The translations under genes and the position numbers were made by a program. Below the pieces are notes generated by a model that made no database searches, was not told where the DNA came from, and saw only the letters and a list, made by a program, of their open reading frames with translations. Below, one piece after another: positions 1 to 11,303 of a stretch of 64,000 nucleotides of DNA. The stretch is taken from contig NZ_JAFBCE010000001.1 of the NCBI RefSeq assembly GCF_016907555.1, positions 868,001 through 932,000 on the forward strand, written 5' to 3'. Every line of letters begins with the position of its first letter. Positions within the stretch are counted from its first letter, which is position 1. The DNA is from Microbacterium laevaniformans (GTDB lineage: Bacteria > Actinomycetota > Actinomycetes > Actinomycetales > Microbacteriaceae).

Positions 1-263
1 AGGATCAGCAGGCCCGCGGTGATCCAGTACGCCACGACGTGCAGCCCTTCTGCGTCGAGCGCGGCTGCCGGGTCTGCGGGGTTCAGCAGTACCCCCAGGC
101 CCGCCTCGATGCCGCCTGCGGGCTGGGCGGTGCCGGTGATCCAGGCGGCGACCGATCCGGCCGCGCGCAGGATGCCGGCCATCAGCGCGGCTGCGATGAG
201 GATGCCGATGCCGAGGTTGCTGAGCTCGTCACCGAGTGACCCGGCGGGGCGTGGGGTGCTCAT
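1..263 (-). CDS. N-terminus of a membrane protein, probably the conjugative coupling protein (TraG/VirD4-like)
   Basis: Only the first 87 codons are in the window; the gene continues past position 1. The start ATG overlaps the stop of the upstream gene (ATGA), so it belongs to the transfer operon. The visible part has a short polar N-terminus, a hydrophobic stretch (residues about 18-34, around LGIGILIAAALMAG) and the start of a second one near residue 78. Actinobacterial coupling proteins start with such membrane segments and commonly follow the VirB4 gene. No Walker motif is visible because the ATPase part lies outside, so the assignment rests on position and membrane pattern only. Confidence 0.5.
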   Translation of the reverse strand, partial: MSTPRPAGSLGDELSNLGIGILIAAALMAGILRAAGSVAAWITGTAQPAGGIEAGLGVLLNPADPAAALDAEGLHVVAYWITAGLLI

Positions 264-805
264 TCGGGGTGTCCGATGGTGAGGGTTCCCGAGATGCGGC
301 CGAGCAGGACGATTTCGCGGGTCGGGCTTGCGTTGGCTTGTTCGGCGGTGAGGAGGGCGCGTATGGTGCCGTCAGGGGCGGCGTCGCCGTGCGCGATCAC
401 GATCGCGATTCCCACGTCCTCGCCGGGCACGAACCCCTCCCCGTGGAGCGTGACGAGCTCCGGCATCACCTGTCGCGACGGTGGCGGGGGCGGTGCGGGC
501 TCTGGTTGGGGGCGGCGGCGTGTGCTGGGGGTGATGATGTCGGTGAACGTCGTCCCGTCCGCCTCATGCACCTCGACTCGCAGCGGCGAACGGTGCTGGG
601 CGGTGAGCTGGTCCAGGACGCGGGCGAAGTCTTCCCGCCGCCACGCCAGGGCGAACGGCTCCGGCTCGTAGGGTGTCCCGTCGACGGTGACGGTCATCCG
701 CCCGTCCGGGGCGATGTCCATGACGACGTGCGGGAGCGAGACCGGGACGGGCTCGTCTCGGGGTTCAGGCTCGGGGCCGGTGCGCTTGTAACGGGGGCGG
801 GCCAT
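260..805 (-). CDS. Unknown 181-aa protein between the VirB4-like and coupling-like genes
   Basis: The start ATG shares one base with the virB4 stop (TGATG) and the stop overlaps the next start, so it is translationally coupled in the transfer operon. The protein begins MARPRYKRTG, has an N-terminal half of about 85 residues ending near a TDIITPSTRR segment, a proline-rich linker (PAPPPPPS, residues about 97-104) and a second half of about 70 residues. No signal peptide, membrane helix or catalytic motif is evident. A longer in-frame reading upstream exists but antisenses virB4 and is rejected. Module B has no counterpart. Function unknown. Confidence 0.75.
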   Translation of the reverse strand: MARPRYKRTGPEPEPRDEPVPVSLPHVVMDIAPDGRMTVTVDGTPYEPEPFALAWRREDFARVLDQLTAQHRSPLRVEVHEADGTTFTDIITPSTRRRPQPEPAPPPPPSRQVMPELVTLHGEGFVPGEDVGIAIVIAHGDAAPDGTIRALLTAEQANASPTREIVLLGRISGTLTIGHPE

Positions 806-2352
806 CAGGATTCCTGCCGATCGTTCACGATTCCCGAAGCAGCGTCGGGATTGCTGAACCTGCGGGTTTCCGCGGTCATGCGGGTGGTGGTGTCGAACGC
901 GGTCAGCTCGGCGGGGTGGAGCTGGTGCTGGACGACGAAGGAGCGGTCCTTGATCCGCCACAGTCCCTGCCCCGTGCCGAGCCCTGGGAGGAGCTTCTGT
1001 TCGGTGCCGGTCAAGCCGAGCGCGAGGGCGGTGGAGCCGAGCTGATCGGCCTCCTGCCGATACACAATCCGGGTCTCCGCGTTCGCCAACAGGGACGAGG
1101 CGAGGGCACGCATGGCGGAACCCTGGTCGCCGACATTGTCCAGGTCGGAGAGCTTGTGGAAGATCAGCATGTTCGCGATCCCGAAGTGGCGGGCGAGCCG
1201 CCATTGGGCGTCCATGCGGCGCAACAGACTCGGGTAGGCCATGAGTCGCCAGGCCTCGTCGTAGATCACCCAGCGTTGCCCGCCGTTCGGGTCCGACAGC
1301 GCCGACTCCATCCATGCCGAGGAGCAGGTCATCAGCACCGAGATGAGCGTCGAGTTCTCGGCCACACGGGACAGGTCCAGCGACACCATCGGCAGCGACG
1401 GATCGAACCGGACGGTGGAGGGCCCGTCGAAGAGTCCTTGGAGGTCGCCGGCGACCAGACGGCGCAGCGCGTGGCCGACCAGCCGTCCGTCCTCCGCGAG
1501 GCGCCCGTCGGGGTCGTCGTCGGGGTTGGGGGTGAGGATGCGGTCGACGACCATCGGCAGGATCGGCACCTCCGCCGACCGCACGGCGTCGCGGAGGGCG
1601 AGGTCGATCGCGGTGTGCTCCAACGGCGACAACACCCGATCCAGCACCGTCTCTGCGAGGGCACCGATCAGGTCGCGGCGGCGGGAGGCGACCTGTATCG
1701 CCCACTCCGCATCCGACACGGTGGAGGGCCGGTGGCCCTCATCGAGCGGGTTGAGCCGGTTGGACAGGCCGTGGCCGAGGACGATCGCCCGCCCTCCGAC
1801 TGCCTCGGCGACGGCGGTGTGCTCACCCTTGGGGTCGCCGGGGACGTAGACGCGGCGGCCGAACGGCAGAGAGCGGGTATAGAGGGACTTGGCGAGCGAG
1901 GACTTACCGGAGCCGACGATGCCGGCCAGCACGACGTTGGGGGCGGTGATGAGACCCCGCTGGTACAGCACCCACGGGTCGTACACGAACGACCCGCCGG
2001 AGTAGAGGTCCTGGCCGACGAACACCCCCGCCGAGCCGAGGCCCCCTTCGGCGAGGAACGGGTACTGCCCGGCCAACGTTGCGGAGGTGTCCTGGTGCTT
2101 CGGGAGCCGCAACCTGCCGGGGGTCCGCAGCGCTCTGGGTCCGGGTTCCCCGGCGGCGGGCAGGTAGGTTGTCGCGCGCTTCTCCGCCTGCTCGGCTTCC
2201 CACTTCGCTTTCGCGTCGGCCTTCCGAGTGTCGCGGGCGGTGGTCTCGATCCGGGTCGCGGCCTTCCGGCGGGCCTTGCGATGCTTGCGACGCTCGCCCT
2301 CCGGGCCGACCAGCACCGCAGTGTGCAAACGGCCCTCCTCCCGCCCGCTCAC
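805..2352 (-). CDS. VirB4-like conjugation ATPase, module A (515 aa)
   Basis: Powers type IV secretion/conjugation by ATP hydrolysis at the inner face of the membrane. A Walker A motif GIVGSGKSS lies near residue 145 and a Walker B segment RWVIYDEAW follows about 220 residues later; the VYVPGDPKGEH segment is also typical of the VirB4/TraC group. It is shorter than classical VirB4 (about 800 aa) and corresponds to the ATPase half only; in these actinobacterial modules the SCO6880-like protein is a separate gene. Starts ATGAGCGGG, overlapping the upstream stop by 4 nt. A diverged copy lies at 9819-11303; that copy lacks the last ~15 residues present here. Confidence 0.9.
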   Translation of the reverse strand: MSGREEGRLHTAVLVGPEGERRKHRKARRKAATRIETTARDTRKADAKAKWEAEQAEKRATTYLPAAGEPGPRALRTPGRLRLPKHQDTSATLAGQYPFLAEGGLGSAGVFVGQDLYSGGSFVYDPWVLYQRGLITAPNVVLAGIVGSGKSSLAKSLYTRSLPFGRRVYVPGDPKGEHTAVAEAVGGRAIVLGHGLSNRLNPLDEGHRPSTVSDAEWAIQVASRRRDLIGALAETVLDRVLSPLEHTAIDLALRDAVRSAEVPILPMVVDRILTPNPDDDPDGRLAEDGRLVGHALRRLVAGDLQGLFDGPSTVRFDPSLPMVSLDLSRVAENSTLISVLMTCSSAWMESALSDPNGGQRWVIYDEAWRLMAYPSLLRRMDAQWRLARHFGIANMLIFHKLSDLDNVGDQGSAMRALASSLLANAETRIVYRQEADQLGSTALALGLTGTEQKLLPGLGTGQGLWRIKDRSFVVQHQLHPAELTAFDTTTRMTAETRRFSNPDAASGIVNDRQES

Positions 2353-3500
2353 AGTCCCAGCCCCCGCCCCGTCAATGCGGATGCGCCGGGCCTGCGGGCG
2401 AACCAGTCCGTTCCCTCCGCACGGCGCCCTGCCCGCGCCGGCTCCCGTTCGACGGTGCGCCGCGCGGGGTCGGGCGTGACGGCGTGCCGGAGGGTCGGGT
2501 CGGGGGTGGTGTCGTGGGTGCGGAGCAGGGAGACGTGGCCGAGGAAGGGGCTGTAGGTGAGGGTGTAGTCGTCCTTGGTCGCGGTGCGGTCCAGGGCGCC
2601 GGTCGGGGGCTGATCGTAGACGTACCCGTTCTCGAGCGCAGCCTGCGTGGTCTCCTCACCGAAGTCGTATCCGGCGAGGTGGTCGATCGCGGCATCGGTG
2701 CCGTCGTGGTCGATGATGTCGAGCACCTTGTCAGCCTCATCGCCTTGGAGGAACACGACACTGATCCACCGGCGGCTTGCTTGTTCTACGAGGTCGGGGT
2801 CGCGGTCGATCAGCATCGCGAGCTCGTCCTGGTGCTGGCGGGCGGTGTCGGTCACCCATTCGGGGAACGCGCCCTCGTTGTCGGTGTGCTGGCCGGGATT
2901 GTCGATCGCGAACTGGCGGGCCTCGCCTGCCGCTGCGAGGAACACAGCGAGCTCGCGGACTGCTCGTGCGGGTGAGACGGGCGCGCCGGCCCCGGTGAAC
3001 AGGTCCCGGCCCTCCACGCTCTGCCCGGTGGCGGGGTGCTCGATGCGGTAGGCGTAGCGCTGGTGCTCACCCAACGGGGTGTCCGGCCACACCGTCAGCC
3101 GCAGCTCCCCGGACTCCACGCTCGCGCGTGCGGCAGGGTCCGGGGGTGCAGGTTCGGGGTGCCAGGCGATCCGCCCGGACTGGCTCATCGCGGCGTCCAC
3201 CCGATCGTGCACGGCATCCAGCAGCGTGCCGGCCTGGTGCAGCTCGTCCGCGGCAGCGAGGGCCGCGGTCGCCCCGGACGCCTGAGTGCCGGCGTCGTCA
3301 TGGGCGCGGGAACGCGCGGTGATGTGGGCGGCGGCGAGCTGGTCGAACACTTGACGTAGCGATCTGACCCCGGCGAGCAGGTCGCCGAGCACCGTATAGG
3401 TGTCGGCGGGGTCCTCGAACGTGCGGGTGGCGTGGGCGAGACCGCGCAGCGCGGCGGATGCCTCCGCGGCGTCGGTCACGGGGTTGTCGAAGGTCGGCAT
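2349..3500 (-). CDS. Unknown 383-aa transfer-operon protein with a nested domain, module A
   Basis: Start chosen at MPTFDNPV because a GAGGAG site lies 6 nt upstream; a longer reading to 3557 has no such site. Residues 1-115 (all-alpha looking, SLRQVFDQLAAAH, AADELHQAGTLLD) and 243-383 (RRWISVVFLQGDEADKVLDIID, FGEETTQAALENG) match the N- and C-terminal parts of one 265-aa gene in module B. Residues about 125-232 (LTVWPDTPLGEHQRYAYRI, GRDLFTGAGAP, AVFLAAAGEARQFAIDNPG) match a separate 155-aa gene there. So one domain is inserted into another here. No known family recognised, no membrane segment or signal peptide; cytoplasmic accessory role is a guess from the operon. Confidence 0.85.
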   Translation of the reverse strand: MPTFDNPVTDAAEASAALRGLAHATRTFEDPADTYTVLGDLLAGVRSLRQVFDQLAAAHITARSRAHDDAGTQASGATAALAAADELHQAGTLLDAVHDRVDAAMSQSGRIAWHPEPAPPDPAARASVESGELRLTVWPDTPLGEHQRYAYRIEHPATGQSVEGRDLFTGAGAPVSPARAVRELAVFLAAAGEARQFAIDNPGQHTDNEGAFPEWVTDTARQHQDELAMLIDRDPDLVEQASRRWISVVFLQGDEADKVLDIIDHDGTDAAIDHLAGYDFGEETTQAALENGYVYDQPPTGALDRTATKDDYTLTYSPFLGHVSLLRTHDTTPDPTLRHAVTPDPARRTVEREPARAGRRAEGTDWFARRPGASALTGRGLGL

Positions 3501-3541
3501 GATCGGGCTCCTCACAAGAAATGTGGTTGACAGGGTGTGGG

Positions 3542-5002
3542 TCAGACCGGACGGCACAGGGGCAGGGCGGCGGCGGTGAACGCCTGGGCCTGCTGCCCGA
3601 CGAGGCGGCGGGTCTCGCAGCTCGCTTGGATCGCGGCCTGTTCGACCGCCGCGACCGCCGCGTCCAGCTCCTCCACGGTGGGCGCGGAGACGGAGACAAG
3701 GCCTGAGACGCGGAGGACGCCGTGCCCGGCGGTCAGGTCCGCTTCCTGTTGCAGCACGTCATCGAGCTCGGCGGTGGAGGAGGCGTCTTCGATCTGGCCG
3801 ATCTTGCGGCGTTGGGCGGCATCGGAGATGAGTTCGGTCTTCTTCTTCCGCAGGTCCCGTGCGGCCTGGTCGGCACGCACCGGGGTGTAGTGCAGCGACA
3901 ACGTGCGGAGAATGCCGTTAGAGAGCACGAGCGGTGCAAGGAACCCCGGATACACCTGCGAGCGGGGCCATTCGATGACCCACAGCACCGCATGGAAGGC
4001 GCTGTCGGAGCGCAACCGGTCCCACGTCTCGGTGACCGCGACCGGGCCGGCGGTGGCGAGGTCGCGGCCGAGGTCGCCGTGACGCTCCAGCGCGGGAGCG
4101 GCCGCCGGGTCGTACGCTCCGCGGAGGATCACGGCGACCTCGCCCGGGGTCAGCCACCCGGTGCCGGTGAGCTCGGCGGCACGCAGCGCTGTGGTGAGGG
4201 TGGTCATCTCCTGCCGCAGCACCGCCGCGGCTCCCCGTATCCCGCCGCCTGCGGTTCTGATCTGCCGGCTGGCGGCGCGCATGTCCAGGGCGAGGCTGAT
4301 CATGGTCGCGTGCCGCTCCCCGGCAGGCCCGGCACGGTCGATCAGCTCTCTGTAGGTGGTGGAGGCCCAGGAGCCGTCGTCGGTGCCGTGCGTGGTCCAC
4401 CACTCCGCCAACCCCGTCCCCGAGTCCGGGAGGGTCCGCTCGCTGACTTGGATGCGGGCGATCCGCCCGGACCGGCAGGCGGCGGCCAGCACGCGGCCCC
4501 ACCCTGCGACGCGGCGTTGCTGCTCGCCGGGATCGAGGAGCACGAATGCTGAGTGGGAGACGCCGAGGATCACGGTGAGGGTCTGGGCGTGGGGGTCGTG
4601 GATCATCGCCGCGCCCGTCTCCGGGTCCTCCCATTCCCGCAACGGCGCGGCATCGCCAGGAAGGGCGAGGGTGCCGGCGGGGCGGGGCTTGGTGATGCGT
4701 CGGCGGTAGATGAGCTCGCCGAGGTGGGTGCGGGCGGCCCAGCGGGTGAGGACCGGCACCCACTCGATGACCTTCCGCCCGCCCGCGGGGATGACCGCGA
4801 GCAGCGCGGCACCAGCCCAGACCGGGGAGGTCCAGGCCAGGCCCATGCCGCCGGCGATGTAGAGGGCGGTGACGACGGTGAGGATCGCGATGCCGAGGAC
4901 GATGAGCTGCGGCAGCGACAGCCCCAGGAGGATGCCACGCCGGGTGAGGCGGGAGAACTGCACCGCCCCCAGCGGGTACTCGTTCGTGGTGTGGCTGACC
5001 AT
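3542..5002 (-). CDS. SCO6880-family transfer protein, module A (486 aa)
   Basis: Begins MVSHTTNEYPLGAVQFSRLTR; an AAGGA site lies about 10 nt upstream. Two adjacent hydrophobic segments at residues about 25-70 (GILLGLSLPQLIVLGIAIL, then GMGLAWTSPVWAGAALLAVI) form a PrgI/VirB3-like membrane anchor. The cytoplasmic part carries RRRITKPRPAGTLALPGD, ERTLPDSGTGLAEWW and the conserved SASCETRRLVGQQ-like C-terminus. Family members sit between TrbL-like and VirB4-like genes in actinobacterial integrative elements and probably act with VirB4. The gene starts 5 nt beyond the upstream stop. The module B copy is at 12657-14123 and aligns over the full length. Confidence 0.85.
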   Translation of the reverse strand: MVSHTTNEYPLGAVQFSRLTRRGILLGLSLPQLIVLGIAILTVVTALYIAGGMGLAWTSPVWAGAALLAVIPAGGRKVIEWVPVLTRWAARTHLGELIYRRRITKPRPAGTLALPGDAAPLREWEDPETGAAMIHDPHAQTLTVILGVSHSAFVLLDPGEQQRRVAGWGRVLAAACRSGRIARIQVSERTLPDSGTGLAEWWTTHGTDDGSWASTTYRELIDRAGPAGERHATMISLALDMRAASRQIRTAGGGIRGAAAVLRQEMTTLTTALRAAELTGTGWLTPGEVAVILRGAYDPAAAPALERHGDLGRDLATAGPVAVTETWDRLRSDSAFHAVLWVIEWPRSQVYPGFLAPLVLSNGILRTLSLHYTPVRADQAARDLRKKKTELISDAAQRRKIGQIEDASSTAELDDVLQQEADLTAGHGVLRVSGLVSVSAPTVEELDAAVAAVEQAAIQASCETRRLVGQQAQAFTAAALPLCRPV

Positions 5003-5006
5003 TGGC

Positions 5007-6419
5007 TCATTCCTTCCCGGACGGCTTCGAGGACGGCGGCGGTGCCGGCTGCGATCGCCGCGGCACCGCCGGGGCGGACGGTGGCGGGGTGATCGGTGCC
5101 GAGTTCGCCTGCGCGGGCGGCACCGGCGGCGGGGATGCCTGTTCGGTCGCCGCCCCGGCATGGCCCTCAGCGGCACCGCCGACCGCGACGCCGGCTTTGG
5201 GCCCTGCGGTCGCTGCGCCCTTGACCACCGCACCGCCGACGACAACCGCCGCCCCAACCGGGCCCGCCGCCGCACCTGCACCCGCGCTGGCCCCGGCTCC
5301 CGCCCCGGCACCGGCTCCGCCCGTTGCGGCAGGCGTTGCGGTTCCGGCCGTTGCCGCCGGGGCGCCGGAGGATAGCGGCGTCGATCCGCCGCCTCCGCCA
5401 CTACCGCCGCCGGTGGGCTTGCCGCTGGTGTCACCGCCGCTGCCATCGAGCACCTTCTTGGTACTGTCGCCCGTCGGCGATGCGGGAACCGGGACGGGCC
5501 GGTTCAGCGCCGACTTCGCCTCCTGCTCGCTGCTCATCGCGTGGTACATGTCGAACCCGACGAAGGACATGAACTTGTAGGTGATGTAGGGCGCGAACGC
5601 GGCGATGAACATCAGCACGACCCCAGCGATCGGGTCCGAGATGGAGGCAAGGTCCGCGACGATCGGTGCGGATACCTGGCCGATAGCGACGAGGAAGATC
5701 ACGACGAGCACGAGCTTGGAGAAGATCAGCGCGATCACGAACGCCGCCCACTTGGCGAACCAGCCCTTGGTCGCATCCCACGTGGCCCCGGCGAGGGCGA
5801 TGGGGCCGAAGACGATCGCGACGAGCAGGAGGGCTTTGCGGATCAGCAGGGAGAACCACACGATCGCGGCCGCGCTGATGGCGAGGCCGGCGAGGAAGAT
5901 GGTCAGGATCGCGCCGACACCAGGGGCGGCGATGTTGATCCCGGCCAGCCCGGTGGCGAGGAGCCCGATCTGGGTCCCCATCCCTTCCATCGTGTTCCCG
6001 GTGGCCTGCACGATCCCGACCGCGAGCTGGTCGGTGATTTCCAGCAGCAGCGCGGTGAGCGTGATGACCAGGAACGACCCGAGCACGCTCTTCGCCAAGC
6101 CGAGTGCGGCACGGCTGAGGGCGGTGGGGTCGCGGTGGATGAGGCCCGTGATGAGCTGGAGGCAAAAGAACACCAGCATCACGAAGATCGCCACGCCGAA
6201 CAGCACGTTGTAAACGCCGACGTACTCCGGGCTGGTGACATCGACGAGGGTGGTGGTGTCGAACACCCACCACACAGCCTCGAACAGCCACGCCGCAGCC
6301 CCGGCCATCGCCTGGCCGAGCCAGTCGAACGGGGCAGAGATGAGCGTCGCCGTCGCCTCGCCGACCGCGTCGCACACGTTGGAGATGACCGGGACATCGC
6401 AGATGCTCACCGCCACCAC
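5007..6419 (-). CDS. TrbL/VirB6-like polytopic membrane protein, module A (up to 470 aa)
   Basis: The inner-membrane channel component of a conjugation apparatus. The first ~300 residues hold several hydrophobic helices (for example VGVYNVLFGVAIFVMLVFFC, SVLGSFLVITLTALLLEI, GVGAILTIFLAGLAISAAAIV, ALLLVAIVFGPIALAG), followed by a long Gly/Ala/Pro-rich cytoplasmic tail (GGGSGGGGGS, repeated GAGAGAGA, PPP). The WDATKGWFAKWAAFVIALI segment between helices is a hallmark seen in this group. The start is a GTG; a second in-frame GTG (giving MSICDVP) three codons later has a G-rich stretch before it and is equally possible. Module B has a copy that has lost about the first 90 residues. Confidence 0.85.
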   Translation of the reverse strand: MVAVSICDVPVISNVCDAVGEATATLISAPFDWLGQAMAGAAAWLFEAVWWVFDTTTLVDVTSPEYVGVYNVLFGVAIFVMLVFFCLQLITGLIHRDPTALSRAALGLAKSVLGSFLVITLTALLLEITDQLAVGIVQATGNTMEGMGTQIGLLATGLAGINIAAPGVGAILTIFLAGLAISAAAIVWFSLLIRKALLLVAIVFGPIALAGATWDATKGWFAKWAAFVIALIFSKLVLVVIFLVAIGQVSAPIVADLASISDPIAGVVLMFIAAFAPYITYKFMSFVGFDMYHAMSSEQEAKSALNRPVPVPASPTGDSTKKVLDGSGGDTSGKPTGGGSGGGGGSTPLSSGAPAATAGTATPAATGGAGAGAGAGASAGAGAAAGPVGAAVVVGGAVVKGAATAGPKAGVAVGGAAEGHAGAATEQASPPPVPPAQANSAPITPPPSAPAVPRRSQPAPPPSSKPSGKE

Positions 6420-6453
6420 CCCCGCTGCGGGTACGACGTTGTTGGGGTGGTCA

Positions 6454-6723
6454 TCAGACGGCCTGCCCGACGCCCCAGAAGAAGTTGATGAGGGTCACCG
6501 CGGCACCGCAGATGATCGCCGCCCCGCAGCTCACGAGGACGCCGACCTTCCCGCGACTGGCGAGGTGCGGGTTGGAGGAGTTCGCGCCGAAGCCCCACAC
6601 GATCGCGGAGACGATCAGGGCGAGGACGGAGAGGATGAGGCCGACGGTCATCACGGCGCCGACGATGATGCGCAGTTGCTCGATGCCGGGAAGGCCCGAG
6701 CTGTTGGGGTCGATGTCGATCAC
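6454..6723 (-). CDS. Small two-helix membrane protein, DUF6112-like (89 aa)
   Basis: GTG start with an AGGAGC site 7 nt upstream. The protein begins MIDIDPNSSGLPGIEQLR, then two hydrophobic segments (IIVGAVMTVGLILSVLALIVSAIVWG and VGVLVSCGAAIICGAAVTLINFFWG) separated by a short polar loop. Small proteins of this layout (DUF6112-type) precede the TrbL-like gene in actinobacterial conjugative elements and resemble VirB2-type pilin-size proteins, but a pilin role is only inferred. First gene of module A as seen here; the module B equivalent is missing. Confidence 0.75.
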   Translation of the reverse strand: MIDIDPNSSGLPGIEQLRIIVGAVMTVGLILSVLALIVSAIVWGFGANSSNPHLASRGKVGVLVSCGAAIICGAAVTLINFFWGVGQAV

Positions 6724-6963
6724 GATGGGTGCTCCTGACTGTTCACGGGGACGTGGGCTTCTCCCAGTCAGGTGCGCACCCACTCTCTCGCCGTCCGCCC
6801 GGGGCGCTCTGTGGGTGGTCTCGCATCGCGGGGTGGCTCGATGGATGAGGCGGGGCGGCATGCGAGCGTCGCGTGGCGCGAGTACATCGACGCGGCCGCG
6901 GAACAGGGTCCATGCACTCTCACGCTGTGTTGAGGTGACACGTGATGGCGTGCCCGTTGCACT

Positions 6964-7434
6964 ATGGGAAAGTCGGTGACTGAGAGATTCGGACAGAGCA
7001 TGAAGCCACGGAGAGCGCGACGGCCACAAGGCCCCCCAGAAGGATGGCCCCCAGCAGCCGCGGCCACCGGGACCGAAGACGTCGCTGACGAGCCCTCCAG
7101 TGAGACAGCGATTCGCGAGATCGGCAAGGGGCTTCGCTGGTACGACCTGCCCTATCTCCTTCTACGCGGTCTTCAGCGTTCAAACGTGGACCCGTGGATT
7201 CCCGCTCGTTGGCGCGTGAAGATCCGTGAGATGTCGAACTTCCTGTATCAGACGCACCACACGCGCGAACGGCGCCATGGAGACGACCTCTATCGTTACG
7301 AGCGGATAGAGCTGCCTTCCGGGGAGGGCGTGACGATGCCATACGCATCGATCGTTGAGTACTTCACGGCAAGTGGTGTTCGCGGACTGTCGGCGGCGCG
7401 TGAATCCTGGTCACTTTCGGCGCTCGAAAAGTGA
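6964..7434 (+). pseudogene. Unknown gene truncated at its 3' end by the IS21-family element
   Basis: An open frame of 156 codons whose last ~15 codons (SAARESWSLSALEK) are encoded by the end of the IS21-family element that starts near 7388. The genuine part is about 141 residues: a low-complexity Pro/Ala N-terminus and a protein-like middle with WYDLPYLLLRGLQRSNVDPW and YASIVEYFTASGVRGL. Codon use has more A/T third positions than neighbouring genes. Start could be ATG 6964 or ATG 7000; neither has a clear ribosome site. No family recognised. A competing minus-strand frame here looks less coding. Confidence 0.45.
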
Positions 7435-7449
7435 ACGGTTGCGGGCAGT

Positions 7450-9449
<2,000 letters not shown>

Positions 9450-9467
9450 TCTCCAATCGTTGAGTGT

Positions 9468-9752
9468 TCACTTTTCAAGCGCCGCTACTGTCCAGTTTTC
9501 GAGCGCCGTCGACAGCACAGCCTGTCGACACTCGGGATTCTCGCACTGACCGCGGACGACAAACGTGCCGGAAATCCACTCCGGCTCGAACGCAGGGTGG
9601 TTGCGCGCGGAAGCTGAATCGTGTCCTTCATCCTCGGTGGGCGCTGAGAATCCGATGTATCCGGTCTGGCACTTGGGGCACGCAGGCCGCGGCCACGGCT
9701 GTCCGTCCTCAATCGGGCGAGCGAGCTCGGAAAGTGCGGGGTCCACAGCCAT
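9468..9752 (-). pseudogene. Cys-motif protein truncated by the IS21-family element
   Basis: 94 codons from ATG 9752; the last ~14 residues (STALENWTVAALEK) come from the IS21-family end at 9514. The remaining ~80 residues begin MAVDPALSELARPI and hold CPKC near residue 35 and CENPEC near residue 70, spaced like a zinc ribbon. A protein of unknown function that may be a transfer-region gene following virB4 of module B (66 nt downstream, same strand). Whether the original was longer cannot be seen. Confidence 0.5.
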
Positions 9753-9818
9753 GCTTCCAGCGTAAGCGGGACGCTATGCGGACAGGCGTAGAATGGGAAT
9801 CGATCGCGGGCGACGGCT

Positions 9819-11303
9819 CTAGCCTTTGCCGGTCATGCGGGCGGTGGTGTCGAACGCGGCGAGCTCGGCGGGGTGGAGTTGGTGCTGCACGACGAAGGCC
9901 CGGTCCTTGATCCGCCAGAGCCCTTGCCCGGTGCCGAGTCCGGGCAGCAGGCGGCGTTCGGTGCCGGTCAGCCCGAGCGCGACGGCGGTGGGGCCGAGCT
10001 GATCGGTCTCCTGCCGGTAGACGATCTTCGTCTCCGCGTTTGCCAGCAGGCTGTTCGCCAGCGCCCGGTTCGCCGATCCGGCATCGCCGACGTTCTCCAA
10101 GTCGGTGAGCTTGTGGAACACCAAGAGATTGGCCAGCCCGTAGTGCCGGGCGAGACGCCAGTGGGCGTCCATCCTGCGCAGGAGCGCCGGGTGGGACATG
10201 AGCCTCCATGCCTCGTCGTAGACGACCCATCTGCGGCCCCCGTTGGGGTCGAGCAGGGCGGCTTCCATCCATGCCGACGAGCAGGTCATCAGCACCGAAA
10301 TCAACGTGCTGTTCTCGGTGACGCGCGAAAGATCGAGGCTGACCATCGGCAGCGACGGGTCGAACCTGACGGTGCTCGGCCCGTCGAACAGGCCGGCCAG
10401 GTCCCCGGCCACCAGGCGGCGCAGCGCGTGGCCGACCTGGCGGCCGTCCTCGGTGAGCCGGCCGTCCGGGTCGTCGGCAGGGTCGGGGCGCAGCAGCCGG
10501 TCGACCACCATCGGCAGGATCGGCACGTCCGCGTCGCGGACCGCGCCGGCCAGGGCGGTGTCGATCGCGGTGTGCTCCAACGGCGCCAACCGCCGATCCA
10601 GCACCGTCTCCGTCAAGGCTCCGAGCAGATCGCGGCGTCGCGCGGCGAGGGTGGTGGCCCACTCCTGGTCGGACAGGCCGCCGGGCCGGTAGCCCTCATC
10701 CAAGGGGTTGAGCCTGTTGCCCATCCCGTGCCCGAGGATGATCGCTTTCCCGCCGACTGCTTCGGCGACGCCGGAGTGCTCGCCTTTGGGGTCGCCGGGG
10801 ACATAGACGCGGTACCCGAAGGGCAGACTGCGGGTGTAGAGGCTCTTGGCGAGCGACGATTTCCCGGAGCCGACGATCCCCGCCAAGATCAGGTTCGGCG
10901 CGGTGATGATGCCCCTGCGGTACAACTCCCACGGGTCGTACACGAACGAGGAGCCGCTGTAGAGGTCTTGGCCGATGAAGATTCCCGCGGCTCCGAGCCC
11001 GGCTTCGGCCAGGAACGGGTACTGCCCGGCGAGCACGGCGCTGGTGTCCTGATGCCGGGCCACCCGGAAGCGGCCCGGTGTCCTCAGCGCGGCCGGGCCG
11101 GGCTCGCCGGCGGCGGGCAGGTAGACCGTGGCACGGCGTTCAGCCCGTTCGGCGGCGGCCTTGGCCTGGGCCGCTTCCTTCTCGACGTGACGCTGCTCGG
11201 CGACGAGGCGGGCGGCGGCTTGCCGCCGCTGCTTGCGCAGCCGGCGCCGCTCCGAGGCGGGAGTGACGAGGACAGCGGTGTGCAGCTTCTCGCCCCGGCT
11301 CAC
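9819..11303 (-). CDS. VirB4-like conjugation ATPase, module B (494 aa)
   Basis: GTG start (MSRGEKLHTAVLV) overlapping the upstream stop as GTGA; longer readings upstream are antisense-type noise. Same layout as the 805-2352 copy: Walker A GIVGSGKSS, VYVPGDPKGEH, Walker B RWVVYDEAW, and near-identical core runs such as STVRFDPSLPMVSLDLSR, mixed with many substitutions (by eye roughly three quarters identical). It ends FDTTARMTGKG, about 15 residues shorter than copy A, and the two genes that follow copy A are absent. Looks intact as an ATPase, but its module is not. Confidence 0.88.
   Translation of the reverse strand: MSRGEKLHTAVLVTPASERRRLRKQRRQAAARLVAEQRHVEKEAAQAKAAAERAERRATVYLPAAGEPGPAALRTPGRFRVARHQDTSAVLAGQYPFLAEAGLGAAGIFIGQDLYSGSSFVYDPWELYRRGIITAPNLILAGIVGSGKSSLAKSLYTRSLPFGYRVYVPGDPKGEHSGVAEAVGGKAIILGHGMGNRLNPLDEGYRPGGLSDQEWATTLAARRRDLLGALTETVLDRRLAPLEHTAIDTALAGAVRDADVPILPMVVDRLLRPDPADDPDGRLTEDGRQVGHALRRLVAGDLAGLFDGPSTVRFDPSLPMVSLDLSRVTENSTLISVLMTCSSAWMEAALLDPNGGRRWVVYDEAWRLMSHPALLRRMDAHWRLARHYGLANLLVFHKLTDLENVGDAGSANRALANSLLANAETKIVYRQETDQLGPTAVALGLTGTERRLLPGLGTGQGLWRIKDRAFVVQHQLHPAELAAFDTTARMTGKG

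Noticed and set aside
916..2556. Long plus-strand open frame opposite virB4 (and similar ones opposite 9873-11666, 25742-27781, 31065-33566, 44978-47038)
   Set aside because: Mirror frames of real genes in high-GC DNA, rich in Arg, Gly, Asp and His with no domain.
6962..7348. Minus-strand frame of 128 codons with a hydrophobic C-terminal helix
   Set aside because: The plus-strand frame over the same bases has more protein-like composition and codon use; the hydrophobic run is what GC-rich antisense DNA often gives.
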